The notes under the pieces: model-generated
Seen by the model: the letters and a program-made list of their open reading frames with translations, nothing else
Told to the model about the DNA's origin: nothing
Databases searched by the model: none
Part shown: piece after piece, positions 37,018 through 45,164 of the stretch
How positions within the stretch are numbered: position 1 is the stretch's first letter
Layout: every line of letters starts with the position of its first letter
Position numbers and translations under genes: made by a program
NCBI RefSeq assembly: GCF_024347195.1
Contig: NZ_AP025281.1
Coordinates: 2,604,001-2,668,000, forward strand
Origin: Aliamphritea hakodatensis
GTDB lineage: Bacteria; Pseudomonadota; Gammaproteobacteria; Pseudomonadales; Balneatricaceae
DNA length: 64,000 nucleotides
Direction: 5' to 3'

Positions 37018-37382
37018 GTATTCTTACCCTGCCCATGCCGGGCCCCTTTCTCTATTAGCTGAACCTTCCTAAGCAGCCCCAGCCGGCGTTTTTTCTTTAC
37101 GCCGTGCATATTCATGACTGATTCAAGCTCGCAGCGTGAAACGCCGTCATAGACTCGCGTTGTGCCTGCCATGCCGCTGATTACGACATACTGAGGCCGA
37201 CAGCCGAGGAATAACTGAAAAGGAAGGTTATTTTCTGGATCTAAAGGAAAGGTTTTTGATAATTCGCTTTGGAAGTGTTCCAAAACTTCAGGCGGTGCGC
37301 CTGATTCAATCAGCTCTTTTAATGCTTCATTATCAGGACTGGAATCGCTACCGGACGCCCAGAACCGTCCGGCATCGATTAG
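37014..37382 (-). CDS. Tail assembly chaperone, frameshift extension (lambda T-like)
   Basis: The frame from 37382 down to 37014 encodes about 122 residues (starting LIDAGRFWASG; centre LPFQLFLGCRPQYVVISG; basic end VKKKRRLGLLRKVQ). It has no ATG or ribosome site at its 5' end. It overlaps the end of the upstream chaperone in the -1 frame, exactly at the AAAAAAC sequence. A -1 shift there would give a fusion of about 261 residues, the G-T arrangement of lambda. Such fusions help the tape measure assemble. Confidence 0.8.
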   Translation of the reverse strand, partial: LIDAGRFWASGSDSSPDNEALKELIESGAPPEVLEHFQSELSKTFPLDPENNLPFQLFLGCRPQYVVISGMAGTTRVYDGVSRCELESVMNMHGVKKKRRLGLLRKVQLIEKGARHGQGKNT

Positions 37383-37798
37383 TTTTTTGCCAGCGCCTCT
37401 AAGCCAGCCTGGCCTGAAATGACGGTACCCAGTTGCTCAAGCAATGGCACTGCCACATAGTTCATATTAAGCAGTTGCTCTATCAGCTCCGGCTGATAAG
37501 GAATTTCTTTACCGTCATCCGTAAGCAGGCCTTCGATATTCTTAATCAACCGCTCACACATGCTACGATCTGTGATTTTAGGCTCTGGCATTTCCTGCCC
37601 TTCTTTTAAGTCTTCAGCCGCCTTCATCATGCGCTTTTGTTCAGCTTCAATTTCTTCTTTCAGCTGCTTTAACTCAGGCTCTGGGAGATAAACCCAGGTA
37701 ACAACCAGATCGTGACTCTTATATTCACCTACACCGCAAGGTTCCTTGATATCCAGCTTTAAAGAGACTTCATCGATTGGCTTTAAAATGAATGACAT
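37379..37798 (-). CDS. Tail assembly chaperone (lambda G-like)
   Basis: The start is set at 37798 (MSFILKPIDEVSLKL), with AAAGGA 10 bp upstream, instead of the longer frame beginning at 37855. About 139 residues. An N-terminal beta domain is followed by a highly charged helical part (EPELKQLKEEIEAEQKRMMKAAEDLKEG). It follows the tail tube gene and ends in the frameshift heptamer. It chaperones the tape measure together with its frameshifted longer form. Confidence 0.85.
   Translation of the reverse strand: MSFILKPIDEVSLKLDIKEPCGVGEYKSHDLVVTWVYLPEPELKQLKEEIEAEQKRMMKAAEDLKEGQEMPEPKITDRSMCERLIKNIEGLLTDDGKEIPYQPELIEQLLNMNYVAVPLLEQLGTVISGQAGLEALAKN
37382..37388 (-). promoter_or_regulatory. -1 ribosomal frameshift site A AAA AAC
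   Basis: On the minus strand the chaperone gene ends GCA AAA AAC TAA. A-AAA-AAC is a canonical X-XXY-YYZ slippery heptamer in the correct register, followed at once by the zero-frame stop, and the -1 frame stays open for 122 codons. Position and logic match the conserved tail-gene frameshift of long-tailed phages. Confidence 0.88.
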
Positions 37799-37882
37799 AT
37801 TGCTTGTCCTTTGTCCGTTTACTCGTCCGCTGTACAAAGAAACCCCACCCGCCACGGACGGAAGCAGGCAGGGTTAAACCAG

Positions 37883-38803
37883 TTACTTAACTGTGATTTT
37901 CAGATCATCGTCGCCAGCATCCGGAAGCACACTTAAATTCAATCCAAGCGTTGCAATACCGTCACTATCGCCAATGTTTGGCTGTAACAGCTGAACCTTC
38001 GGCATGTCGAACTTAACGACATTTCCGGGGGTTTTGCCGTGGGTAAAGGTCATTGCTCCCAGCTCATGGCCGGCAATAATTGCATGGAAATCTTTTGTCG
38101 CGATATCCGGGGATTCAATCGTGCACGAACCTGAAGGAGAGCGGTCAGTGATCTGTACCGACTCGCCGCCTACAACATTGCGATAGACAACATTGTTGGA
38201 GATATCGATATCTAAAGACTCCATGACAGCGTTATAGCCATGCACTGAAAATGCTGAATTACCGTCTGTTACCGCCACCGGCGTTTCAAAGGCTGACCAA
38301 TCAGCTACGGGCATCGTGGCTGTACCGGGATCCTTTCGCAGGCCAGTAAACTCGAATGACATCATCGGCAACCCGTCTTTTCCGAGTGAGATTTTGACCG
38401 ACCCCCGGGCACCAACCAGCTTATGTAAATCGCCGTCCAGGTAGAAATATAAAGTGGCTGATTCAAAATCTTTACTGACAGGCTGATAAACCGTGTCTGT
38501 TCCTGCATTGATCGTTTCAGAAAAGCCGCAAGCCCGAAGCAAAGCACCGTAAGCCGGCGCAGTGCCTGCCGCACCAGAACCCGCCACTTCAACTTCAAAA
38601 GTGACCTTGGTATGCGGCGCAGTGTGGTAAGTTTCATCATTGCCCAGCGTTGGCCGGTCAACATCCCGGTTAACTGTGTTGCCCTGCATTAACTGAATCT
38701 GCAGGTTCTTAGTAAGAATCGCATTACCAGATTCTGACGGCGCCGAATCTGTTGCATAAACAGACTCAATCTTTGCAAGTAGTAATTTTTTCCGAAATAA
38801 CAT
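37883..38803 (-). CDS. Major tail tube protein
   Basis: This 306-residue protein has the opening LLAKIESVYATDSAPSESGNAI and the phrase APAYGALLRACGFSE common in siphophage tube proteins (lambda V/TTP group). The C-terminal part (GSCTIESPDIATKDFHAIIAGHELGAMTFTHG ... PNIGDSDGIATLGLNLSVLP) is also typical. Tube rings stack around the tape measure. It lies in the normal order: terminator, tube, chaperones, tape measure. Confidence 0.88.
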   Translation of the reverse strand: MLFRKKLLLAKIESVYATDSAPSESGNAILTKNLQIQLMQGNTVNRDVDRPTLGNDETYHTAPHTKVTFEVEVAGSGAAGTAPAYGALLRACGFSETINAGTDTVYQPVSKDFESATLYFYLDGDLHKLVGARGSVKISLGKDGLPMMSFEFTGLRKDPGTATMPVADWSAFETPVAVTDGNSAFSVHGYNAVMESLDIDISNNVVYRNVVGGESVQITDRSPSGSCTIESPDIATKDFHAIIAGHELGAMTFTHGKTPGNVVKFDMPKVQLLQPNIGDSDGIATLGLNLSVLPDAGDDDLKITVK

Positions 38804-38805
38804 GG

Positions 38806-38955
38806 TTATTTTTCCTTCCCAGCCGGGTTGCCAGTTGTTTTCTTTGTGCCTGGCGCGGCCTTCGGCTTAGCCAGTGGTTTTTTACCTTTGGGCTGCGTCT
38901 GCTCCACAAGCACCCGCTGACCATCAATCATTTCGTAACGCCCGCCCTGATTCAC
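38806..38955 (-). CDS. Small basic phage protein
   Basis: This 49-residue gene starts at a GTG with AGGGGGTG just upstream and ends 2 bp before the tail tube start. The product (MNQGGRYEMIDGQRVLVEQ...) has a short ordered start and a Lys/Pro-rich tail (KPLAKPKAAPGTKKTTG). Short genes of this type often lie next to tail tube genes; function unknown. Confidence 0.65.
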   Translation of the reverse strand: MNQGGRYEMIDGQRVLVEQTQPKGKKPLAKPKAAPGTKKTTGNPAGKEK

Positions 38956-38967
38956 AAGACACCCCCT

Positions 38968-39684
38968 TTAACTCGATATATAGCGTTTGTATGAATACTG
39001 TTCCCGCCAGTAGATCAGCGGGCCTTTTTGCGCCAACCGGTTGCCACCGATGTATTCAACAGGTTCGCCCCTCTCATGCAGTTCCAGACCAAGCAATGCA
39101 GATTTACACTTGTCGCGGATCGCCTTCAACTGATCCGCTCGCCCTATCAGCACAACTGAAAAAACCTCTGTAACACGCTGACGAATAGCTGTACTTAATG
39201 AGCTAGTTTCAGCCCGGGCAGACGTTGAATAAACAAGGGATGCAGGCAGGGTCTGTGAAGCAGTTGCAAGTGTCGTGATCTCAATTTCCATATCGGCGCG
39301 GAATTGATGCTGATCAGCCTCAAAGTCTGTAGAAGCATCGGTTATTTCTAGCTGCTCAGACCTTCCTGTAACTTCTGAAGCAATCCTCAAGCTCAGGCGC
39401 TGCAGATCAGGGAAATTTTTTGCTCTGATAGTCAGAACATAACCATCTATCCTGCCAACCTTCTCACCATCAACCTCAATGTGATTTCTGAAAACCGGCT
39501 GAAAATTGACTGCAGGTAACGTTACTGTTTCCGGCAGTCGGACCGGATAAACTCGATCATCAACAAGCCCCGAGAACATATCGGAAAACGTGTGGGCGGT
39601 ATCTACATCAGAAATATCAGTTTCATTTGTCTGGGCAGCATTAAACCCAACGCCCACCAGCGCCGTTATTATCTCATTCATCAT
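38968..39684 (-). CDS. Tail terminator-like protein
   Basis: This 238-residue protein overlaps the previous gene by one base. It begins MMNEIITALVGVGFNAAQTNETDISD and has YPVRLPETVTLPAVNFQPVFRN, typical of the tail terminator/completion group (lambda U, DUF3168-like position). Its C-terminal region (IRDKCKSALLGLELHERGEPVEYIGGNRLAQKG) resembles Gp37-type tail proteins. It caps the tail tube at the head end. The family is inferred; the position between gp10-like and tube genes supports it. Confidence 0.65.
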   Translation of the reverse strand: MMNEIITALVGVGFNAAQTNETDISDVDTAHTFSDMFSGLVDDRVYPVRLPETVTLPAVNFQPVFRNHIEVDGEKVGRIDGYVLTIRAKNFPDLQRLSLRIASEVTGRSEQLEITDASTDFEADQHQFRADMEIEITTLATASQTLPASLVYSTSARAETSSLSTAIRQRVTEVFSVVLIGRADQLKAIRDKCKSALLGLELHERGEPVEYIGGNRLAQKGPLIYWREQYSYKRYISS

Positions 39685-40196
39685 TACTTGATCCGGTCTA
39701 AGTGATTTGCCAGGCCGCTATAAAACCGCCCCGGTATATCGCCCTGATTCCGGCTCAGGGCACGGGCCATAAAGTGCGTACCTTCTGTTCCACCGTGCAT
39801 GTAACCCGGGAGATGTTTCAAACGGGCTTTTCGGTAATGCCTGAAACGCTTCTTTGTCCCATGTTCTGCCAGGGTTCCAATATAAGCCTGACTCTTTCCA
39901 CCCACTTTACGATTAGGCCCGATAATAATTGCCAGCCCCGGGTTGTTTTCACTAACCTGATTCGATGACCCCTGATACAAATCAATTCGGGCAGCATCTC
40001 GCTTGCTCAAGGTTTTATGACCGATCGCTTTTGCAAGGTCACCTTTATCTTTAGGAGCAAGATTTTTTGCTGCTGCTTTAATAGGCTTTGCAACAGATAC
40101 CAGGCCCGCCCGAACAGCTTTAGTTTTAAGTGAGGTTTCAAGGGCTTGCAGGCTTTCCAGAACGGAATTTGCATTTATAGAGACATCAATCATCAA
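39684..40196 (-). CDS. HK97 gp10-like head-tail protein
   Basis: This 170-residue basic protein contains VLESLQALETSLKTKAVRAGLVSVAKPI, NLAPKDKGDLAKAI and GTEGTHFMARALSRN, which fit the HK97 gp10 family. It overlaps both neighbours by a few bases, so the head-tail joining genes are translationally coupled. Confidence 0.82.
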   Translation of the reverse strand: MMIDVSINANSVLESLQALETSLKTKAVRAGLVSVAKPIKAAAKNLAPKDKGDLAKAIGHKTLSKRDAARIDLYQGSSNQVSENNPGLAIIIGPNRKVGGKSQAYIGTLAEHGTKKRFRHYRKARLKHLPGYMHGGTEGTHFMARALSRNQGDIPGRFYSGLANHLDRIK

Positions 40197-40519
40197 GCAG
40201 CCTCACACAGCAGAGTCAAATAAACCTGTTTAACATCAGGCTTTATTCCTTTGATATTTAGGGATTTATCACCGAACTTGCTTTTCCATACAACAACCAT
40301 GTTTTCAGTTATCCCGGGCCTGTAACGCAGAATTACTTCATACACGATTGGATTTTGAGTTTGATCCGCCTGATCCTCTTCTTTTGCAGAAACAACCCTT
40401 ACCCGGGCCCGGGCCTTGTTCAGAAAAACATCATATGATTCGACTTGCTCGCCGCCGTATTCACCGCGGCCCATCACCGGCTGCTTGATCTGGACCTGAT
40501 GGCGAAGAACGACACTCAT
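40193..40519 (-). CDS. Head closure protein (SPP1 gp16-like)
   Basis: This 108-residue protein has MSVVLRHQVQIKQPVMGRGEYGGEQVESY, ARVRVVSAKEEDQA and VVWKSKFGDKSLNIKGIKPD, the standard pattern of phage head-tail adaptors. Overlaps both neighbours by 4 bp. Confidence 0.82.
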   Translation of the reverse strand: MSVVLRHQVQIKQPVMGRGEYGGEQVESYDVFLNKARARVRVVSAKEEDQADQTQNPIVYEVILRYRPGITENMVVVWKSKFGDKSLNIKGIKPDVKQVYLTLLCEAA

Positions 40520-41064
40520 ATATTTATCACTCGGTAATGTTTCAGCAGAGCATTCACGGAATATTCTGTTTCTTCGGTCACTCGCCCAACTGCCTGGCGG
40601 TTTTCATACCAATGGGAAACCAATAATAAAATGGCTTGAACTACGGTCTTAGGAACTGGCATACCGGCGACAAACTCTATAGTAACCGGCTCTGGATCCT
40701 TTTTATGAACATCCGATACAACCCCGTATGGTCTGACAAAGCCGACGAGCCCAGAAGTAGATACTCCATAATCCGACTCAGATATAACTTGCTGGCTACC
40801 TTCACAGTTCCGATATTTAACTGACGCCACTGTTTGAAGATCCGCCGCCAATTCTATTTCATCCGACAAACGCCCCTTAAACAGTAACGTGTGGTTTCCA
40901 AAGTATCGGCCAGTAATCGTCTGGCATAGCTGATGGGCCGCATGTATGTACGCCGTTAAGAGATCGTCATCATCCGTAATGTCATCATCAATCTGGCAAT
41001 GTTTCTTCACCAGCGATAATTCAACAGCCAAATCAACTGGTTCTGTTTTGATAGTAACTGCCAT
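40516..41064 (-). CDS. Head-tail connector (HK97 gp6-like)
   Basis: The start is chosen at 41064 (MAVTIKTEPVDLAVEL) because AAGGAG lies 10 bp upstream; the longer frame starts at 41091. About 182 residues. It has VKKHCQIDDDITDDDDLLTAYIHAAHQLCQTITGRYF, typical of gp6-like connectors, and ends with ILLLVSHWYENRQAVG. It forms the ring below the portal. Confidence 0.85.
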   Translation of the reverse strand: MAVTIKTEPVDLAVELSLVKKHCQIDDDITDDDDLLTAYIHAAHQLCQTITGRYFGNHTLLFKGRLSDEIELAADLQTVASVKYRNCEGSQQVISESDYGVSTSGLVGFVRPYGVVSDVHKKDPEPVTIEFVAGMPVPKTVVQAILLLVSHWYENRQAVGRVTEETEYSVNALLKHYRVINI

Positions 41065-41093
41065 ACAACCCCTACTCCTTAACATCCTCAACG

Positions 41094-41121
41094 AAAAACA
41101 CCGGCAGGTGCCGGTGTTTTT
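41094..41121 (-). terminator. Internal intrinsic terminator
   Basis: AAAAACACCGGCA-GG-TGCCGGTGTTTTT is a 13-bp perfect stem with a T-run on the minus strand, between the small acidic gene and the connector gene. Within a late operon it would either attenuate expression or be read through by an antiterminator. Confidence 0.85.
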
Positions 41122-41135
41122 GATTCAGACTGCTA

Positions 41136-41333
41136 CTATGCTGCCGGATCTTCTGATTTACCGTCTGCTTCTTTCGCAGTACCTGGTTCGACAGCCACTT
41201 TTGCCTTCTTCAGCTTCTCAGCTGTTTCTGCATCAAAACCTGCTATGTCGCTTTTTGAGTAACGACCCCAGGGTTTAATGAACTCCACAGAGATCCGCTT
41301 ATTTTCTTCTTGCTTGGTTTGTTTACCGGCCAT
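41136..41333 (-). CDS. Small phage protein downstream of capsid
   Basis: This 65-residue, highly charged protein (MAGKQTKQEENKRISVEF...DIAGFDAETAEKLKKAKVA) ends in an acidic, Gly-containing tail. Small genes between the capsid and the gp6-like connector are usual in HK97-type phages, but I do not recognise this one. No membrane segment. Confidence 0.6.
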   Translation of the reverse strand: MAGKQTKQEENKRISVEFIKPWGRYSKSDIAGFDAETAEKLKKAKVAVEPGTAKEADGKSEDPAA

Positions 41334-41398
41334 GGTGATATCTCCTGGCTATGTATGATGGTAAGAGGCAGGGCCAGTGCCCTGCCCATTCATGGTGT

Positions 41399-42673
41399 TT
41401 ACCAGGTAACCTTCGAACCCATGACCAGGCCTTCCGGATGACAGAAGCCTACATCGTGCTCATTCACAACACGAATGATTGACTGGTTACGGGCAAAAGC
41501 TGATACAAGATTGCCAGAAGCGTCTTTGTAGGTGGCTTCTTTAGAGAAGTCGACGCTCATTGCCCCGTCTTCACCAATCACTACATCGTTCCAGTCTGCA
41601 AAGTAGATTTCTGATTCATTGGAGCCTGTGCCCATATTCACAGGAATTGTGGTGGTATGCTTGATCGGCCAGCCTTTCAGCATACCCTGTGCCATTTCTG
41701 GATACAGTTTATTACCGTTACCATCACGCAGGCCTGAAAGCTTCATGAACGTACGCGGTGCCATCGCCCAGCCAGGGTTAACCAGCATGCTGTCGCTTTC
41801 CATCAGCTTCAGGATCAGGCTGTCAAGATACGCATCGACAGTATCAGAGTCCGCAGTACCCGACCACGGCATAACACGAGACGCATCCGTCGCCACTTTT
41901 TTGAAGCCGATCGGCGTATTGTTGGTGCCGTCATCCCGCAGGAATGCCTTATCTTCACGCACAGCCATTGCGTTCAGCATGTCATTAAGGAACAGCTGTT
42001 CCACATTGAAGCCCGCCTGTCCAATCAACTGATTTGAAATAGGCACCAGGGTAATCATGCTTTTTGCTGACAGCTGAACATCATCTGTGCTGGCTTCAGT
42101 TGCCAGAACATCCGCACCTTCACCAACATAACCAGACGTTGCACCACCCGCCATACGCGGAAGGCCGAGGTTACCGTTTGGCAGCGGTACGGCACGCGCG
42201 CCCAGCGCCCGCACAACCGTACGAGGCCGCAGCAGTTCAATAACTTCACTGTGCGTATTACGGGGAATCAAAGTTCCACCGCTGTCAGCAGAGGTTTGAA
42301 TTGCCATAGACAGACCCTTGTCGCCCATCTCATTCGCTGCAAACTTTGCGGCCAAATTCAGATCACCTTTGGACGCTGCCACAGCCATTGCCGTACGCGC
42401 AAACGCTGCTCCCGGGTATTGCTTAGCTTCTTCTTTCACATGCACCGCAGGTGCTGCAAAGCTAGCAACAGGTTCAGCCGCTGCAGCGTTCATCTGCTCT
42501 GCTGCCTCCAGACGGTTAATCTGCTGAGTCAGACCTTTAAACTCAGTTTCAAGGGTTTCAAACTGTTCAATTTGCTCAGCAGTAATGGTGCCAGCCTTTT
42601 CAGCAGCAGCCAGTTCCTGAATCTGTGCATTGATCTCCGCACGCTTGCGGCGGGCTTGTTCGATAGTAAGCAT
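41399..42673 (-). CDS. HK97-family major capsid protein
   Basis: This 424-residue protein has an N-terminal coiled-coil delta/scaffold region (residues 1-~110, EQARRKRAEINAQIQELAAAEKAGTITAEQIEQF) that the upstream protease would remove, and the HK97 fold beyond it. Conserved phrases include GLSMAIQTSADSGGTLIP, VVRALGARAVPLPNGNLGLPRMAGG, RDDGTNNTPIGFK and MAPRTFMKLSGLRDGNG. An intrinsic terminator (42705-42729) lies just upstream. Confidence 0.95.
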   Translation of the reverse strand: MLTIEQARRKRAEINAQIQELAAAEKAGTITAEQIEQFETLETEFKGLTQQINRLEAAEQMNAAAAEPVASFAAPAVHVKEEAKQYPGAAFARTAMAVAASKGDLNLAAKFAANEMGDKGLSMAIQTSADSGGTLIPRNTHSEVIELLRPRTVVRALGARAVPLPNGNLGLPRMAGGATSGYVGEGADVLATEASTDDVQLSAKSMITLVPISNQLIGQAGFNVEQLFLNDMLNAMAVREDKAFLRDDGTNNTPIGFKKVATDASRVMPWSGTADSDTVDAYLDSLILKLMESDSMLVNPGWAMAPRTFMKLSGLRDGNGNKLYPEMAQGMLKGWPIKHTTTIPVNMGTGSNESEIYFADWNDVVIGEDGAMSVDFSKEATYKDASGNLVSAFARNQSIIRVVNEHDVGFCHPEGLVMGSKVTW

Positions 42674-42704
42674 TATTTTTCACCTTTTTAGTGACTGAAT
42701 GACA

Positions 42705-42729
42705 TAAAAAAAGCGGCTTATGCCGCTTC
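42705..42729 (-). terminator. Intrinsic terminator between protease and capsid genes
   Basis: AAGCGGC-ATAA-GCCGCTT on the minus strand is followed by a T-run. It is expected to reduce transcription into the capsid gene unless antiterminated, or capsid has its own signal. Confidence 0.8.
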
Positions 42730-42751
42730 GTGATCGAGCTCTGCCGCAGGG

Positions 42752-43711
42752 CTAAAGCTGAACCTGTTTATCGATCGCCGCAGCGCGGATACCGATTGTT
42801 GATTGATTAACGGGTTGAATGTACTGCTGGGCAATGGCGTTGATGGCGTCCTGTGCAGGCATGATTTCATGTACCAGCCCTGCCGCCAGCGCCTGAGGTG
42901 CCGTGAACAGGCGGGCCTGTGTGTCGATAATAGCTTGCTGGGACAGGCCTAAATAATCAGCAACAGAGCCTGTAAATATTTCATAGGCTTCATCAAGTTT
43001 GCCGTTAATTTCAGCGGCTGCCTGTTCAGTCAGAGCTTCATGTGGGCTGCAATCATTTTTGTGGTTGCCGCGGTAAAACGTGTTGTACTTAATACCCACG
43101 TTTTTTTCCCACTCGCTGACTTCCATTGTTTCCATAATGACACCAATGGAACCGGCACCAGCCGTAGGACTGCAGATAATTTTTGTGCAAGCTGCTGCCA
43201 GAAAATACGCCGCTGAGTACGCGGCATAATTAACGATGGCTGTAATTGGCTTAATTTCGGTACACGCCCGAATAAAATCCGCGAGCTCTTTGCAGCCCAT
43301 CGCATGGCCACCGCCAGAGTGAAAGTCGAGTACGATTTCTTCTACCTGGTCATGCTCAATTGCCAGGTGAATCTGGGAGCGCAGGCGCTCATAGCTGATC
43401 AGTTCTGAACAGGTGTTATCAATCGTCCCGCGGCGGGCCACCAGCACACCGTGCACATTGATAATGGCTATCTTGCTGACAATTTTCAGGCTGCGTAATT
43501 CGCGGTCCCGCTCTGACATTTCAGCCGACCCCGAACCTGACGGAATTGGCATTGAATCTTCAACATCCATGCCGATTGTTTCACCTGCCTGACCTGTCAG
43601 CCGTGGAATCAACACCGCTTTCACACCCGCAACCACTTCAGGAGTCGCGTACAGTGGCGTGTTAAATACCATGCTGGCCACATGGGGGTAATTAATCATC
43701 AGCTTCTGCAT
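42752..43711 (-). CDS. Phage head maturation protease, S49 (SppA/protease C-like)
   Basis: This 319-residue protein has the S49 ClpP-fold pattern: SKIAIINVHGVLVARRG, EIVLDFHSGGGHAMGCKELADFI, the nucleophile Ser in YAAYSAAYFLAAACTKIICS, and SPTAGAGSIGVIMETMEVS. A Lys that can act as base lies in GNHKNDCSPHEALT. It cleaves the capsid delta domain and other scaffold parts. It overlaps the portal stop by 13 bp and lies upstream of capsid, as usual. Confidence 0.9.
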   Translation of the reverse strand: MQKLMINYPHVASMVFNTPLYATPEVVAGVKAVLIPRLTGQAGETIGMDVEDSMPIPSGSGSAEMSERDRELRSLKIVSKIAIINVHGVLVARRGTIDNTCSELISYERLRSQIHLAIEHDQVEEIVLDFHSGGGHAMGCKELADFIRACTEIKPITAIVNYAAYSAAYFLAAACTKIICSPTAGAGSIGVIMETMEVSEWEKNVGIKYNTFYRGNHKNDCSPHEALTEQAAAEINGKLDEAYEIFTGSVADYLGLSQQAIIDTQARLFTAPQALAAGLVHEIMPAQDAINAIAQQYIQPVNQSTIGIRAAAIDKQVQL

Positions 43712-44985
43712 AGTATTTCCTCAATTTCTTTCGCTTGTTCTGGGGTCGCGTTCATTGAAGACTGAATCTGTCCCGAATCAGCCATGTTTAATGGGGTTAG
43801 GTATTTATCACCGCCCGCGATCGGCGGCATATTCTCAAGCCGGCGAATATCGTTAACCGACAGGAAGCCCCATTGCCGGCCAAGTGCATAAGAGTCATAC
43901 CGAGATTTCTGATCGCCCCGTAATAAGCCGGAGAAATTGAACTCGATATAGAGCTCTTTACGCTCTTCAGGCAGCAGGAAGTCGCGCATCATGGCGGCTT
44001 CGTGGCGCTTGATCCATGGCAGTAACGTGTAAATCACAAAACTCAGGGACAGCTGTTCAATACCAGAACCCCAGGATGATGTTTTCTCCAAATGCTGGAT
44101 CATATGCGGCGGTATTTTGTACAGCCGGCATATTTCATTAACACCGAAGTTACGGCTGGCAATTAACTGTGCCTTTTCGTTATCCATGGCAAGTTGGTTA
44201 TATTTCATGCCTTCCTGCAGCAGCGCGACAGAGAACGCATTTGTCATACCACTGTGCCGATCCGCGAATTTTTTCAGCAGCCGGTCGACTCCTTCCTGTG
44301 ACTCAATTGTTCCCGCATCTTTCGGCCGTTCAATCACACCGCTCATAGTTGCGCCCCGCTCAAACACGGCAGCAGCATGTTCTTCAGTGGCCAGCGCAAG
44401 ACCAACCACATCAGCACTGGTTTGCAGCGGTGATAGCCCGATATAGCCATCCAGCGAAAACGCTTTAACGTGGTGAATCAGCCGCATAGGCAAAATGCCT
44501 TCCATGCCCTGCACCTGGTAATACGGCAGAGCATCCGGGCCTTTTAGAACCGTTACTTTTTTCGGGTTAATTGGCCACAGTTGCTTAACAAAGCCGGCTG
44601 CATCGCGATCGATGTATGAAAAAGTATTGCCTTCTAACCCCAGAGCGCCCTGACTCTGTTCGTAGTATTCGAAAGCAGTATCTTTACCGTTTGGCTGGTG
44701 CCGGATAACATCATAAAGTGGATGATCAACCGCCTTTTCGCGCCCAGAATATTCACTGTTTTTAGCGTCTTTCTTACGGCGGTAGAGCTCACACGGTAAC
44801 TGAGCAACGGATTCAGCAAGCAACGTAACACAGGACCGAAGCGCCGCATTAGCCAGCGCCGTTTCTGTTGTCACCATCATCCCGGATTTTGTTTTAGAGC
44901 CGGATGACATAGAGCTAATCCAGTTGCCCCACTCCTGACGTGCAGAGACGCTGCCGCCTTTTTTGAACATGGCAGGGATAAACAT
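43699..44985 (-). CDS. HK97-type portal protein
   Basis: This 428-residue protein has NAALRSCVTLLAESVAQLPCELYRR near the N-terminus, VKAFSLDGYIGLSPLQ, NFGVNEICRLYKIPPHMI and LLRGDQKSRYDSYALGRQWGFLSVNDIRRLENMPPIAGGD at the C-terminus, all typical of the HK97 portal family. The ATG overlaps the stop of the small membrane gene by one base. It forms the DNA entry ring. Confidence 0.93.
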   Translation of the reverse strand: MFIPAMFKKGGSVSARQEWGNWISSMSSGSKTKSGMMVTTETALANAALRSCVTLLAESVAQLPCELYRRKKDAKNSEYSGREKAVDHPLYDVIRHQPNGKDTAFEYYEQSQGALGLEGNTFSYIDRDAAGFVKQLWPINPKKVTVLKGPDALPYYQVQGMEGILPMRLIHHVKAFSLDGYIGLSPLQTSADVVGLALATEEHAAAVFERGATMSGVIERPKDAGTIESQEGVDRLLKKFADRHSGMTNAFSVALLQEGMKYNQLAMDNEKAQLIASRNFGVNEICRLYKIPPHMIQHLEKTSSWGSGIEQLSLSFVIYTLLPWIKRHEAAMMRDFLLPEERKELYIEFNFSGLLRGDQKSRYDSYALGRQWGFLSVNDIRRLENMPPIAGGDKYLTPLNMADSGQIQSSMNATPEQAKEIEEILCRS

Positions 44986-45164
44986 TATTGCTCCTCATCA
45001 GCAGAAGCTGGCTGTGATTGCCCAGCCCTTGCCATTAAAAACGACCATATCAGAGATAAAACACCACCAACAATGAACCCGGCCGGCGCATATGCTAACC
45101 AGGCTCCGTATGAAAGAAGGCCAGCGCCAGCAAGCCCCACCAAAAAAATAAATGTGCTCAGCAT
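44985..45164 (-). CDS. Small membrane protein between terminase and portal
   Basis: This 59-residue gene starts inside the last codons of the terminase gene and stops on the A of the portal ATG (TAATG). The product has two membrane helices ([35 protein letters not shown]) and a short polar tail. Similar small ORFs occur here in HK97-like phages; function unknown. Confidence 0.7.
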   Translation of the reverse strand: MLSTFIFLVGLAGAGLLSYGAWLAYAPAGFIVGGVLSLIWSFLMARAGQSQPASADEEQ

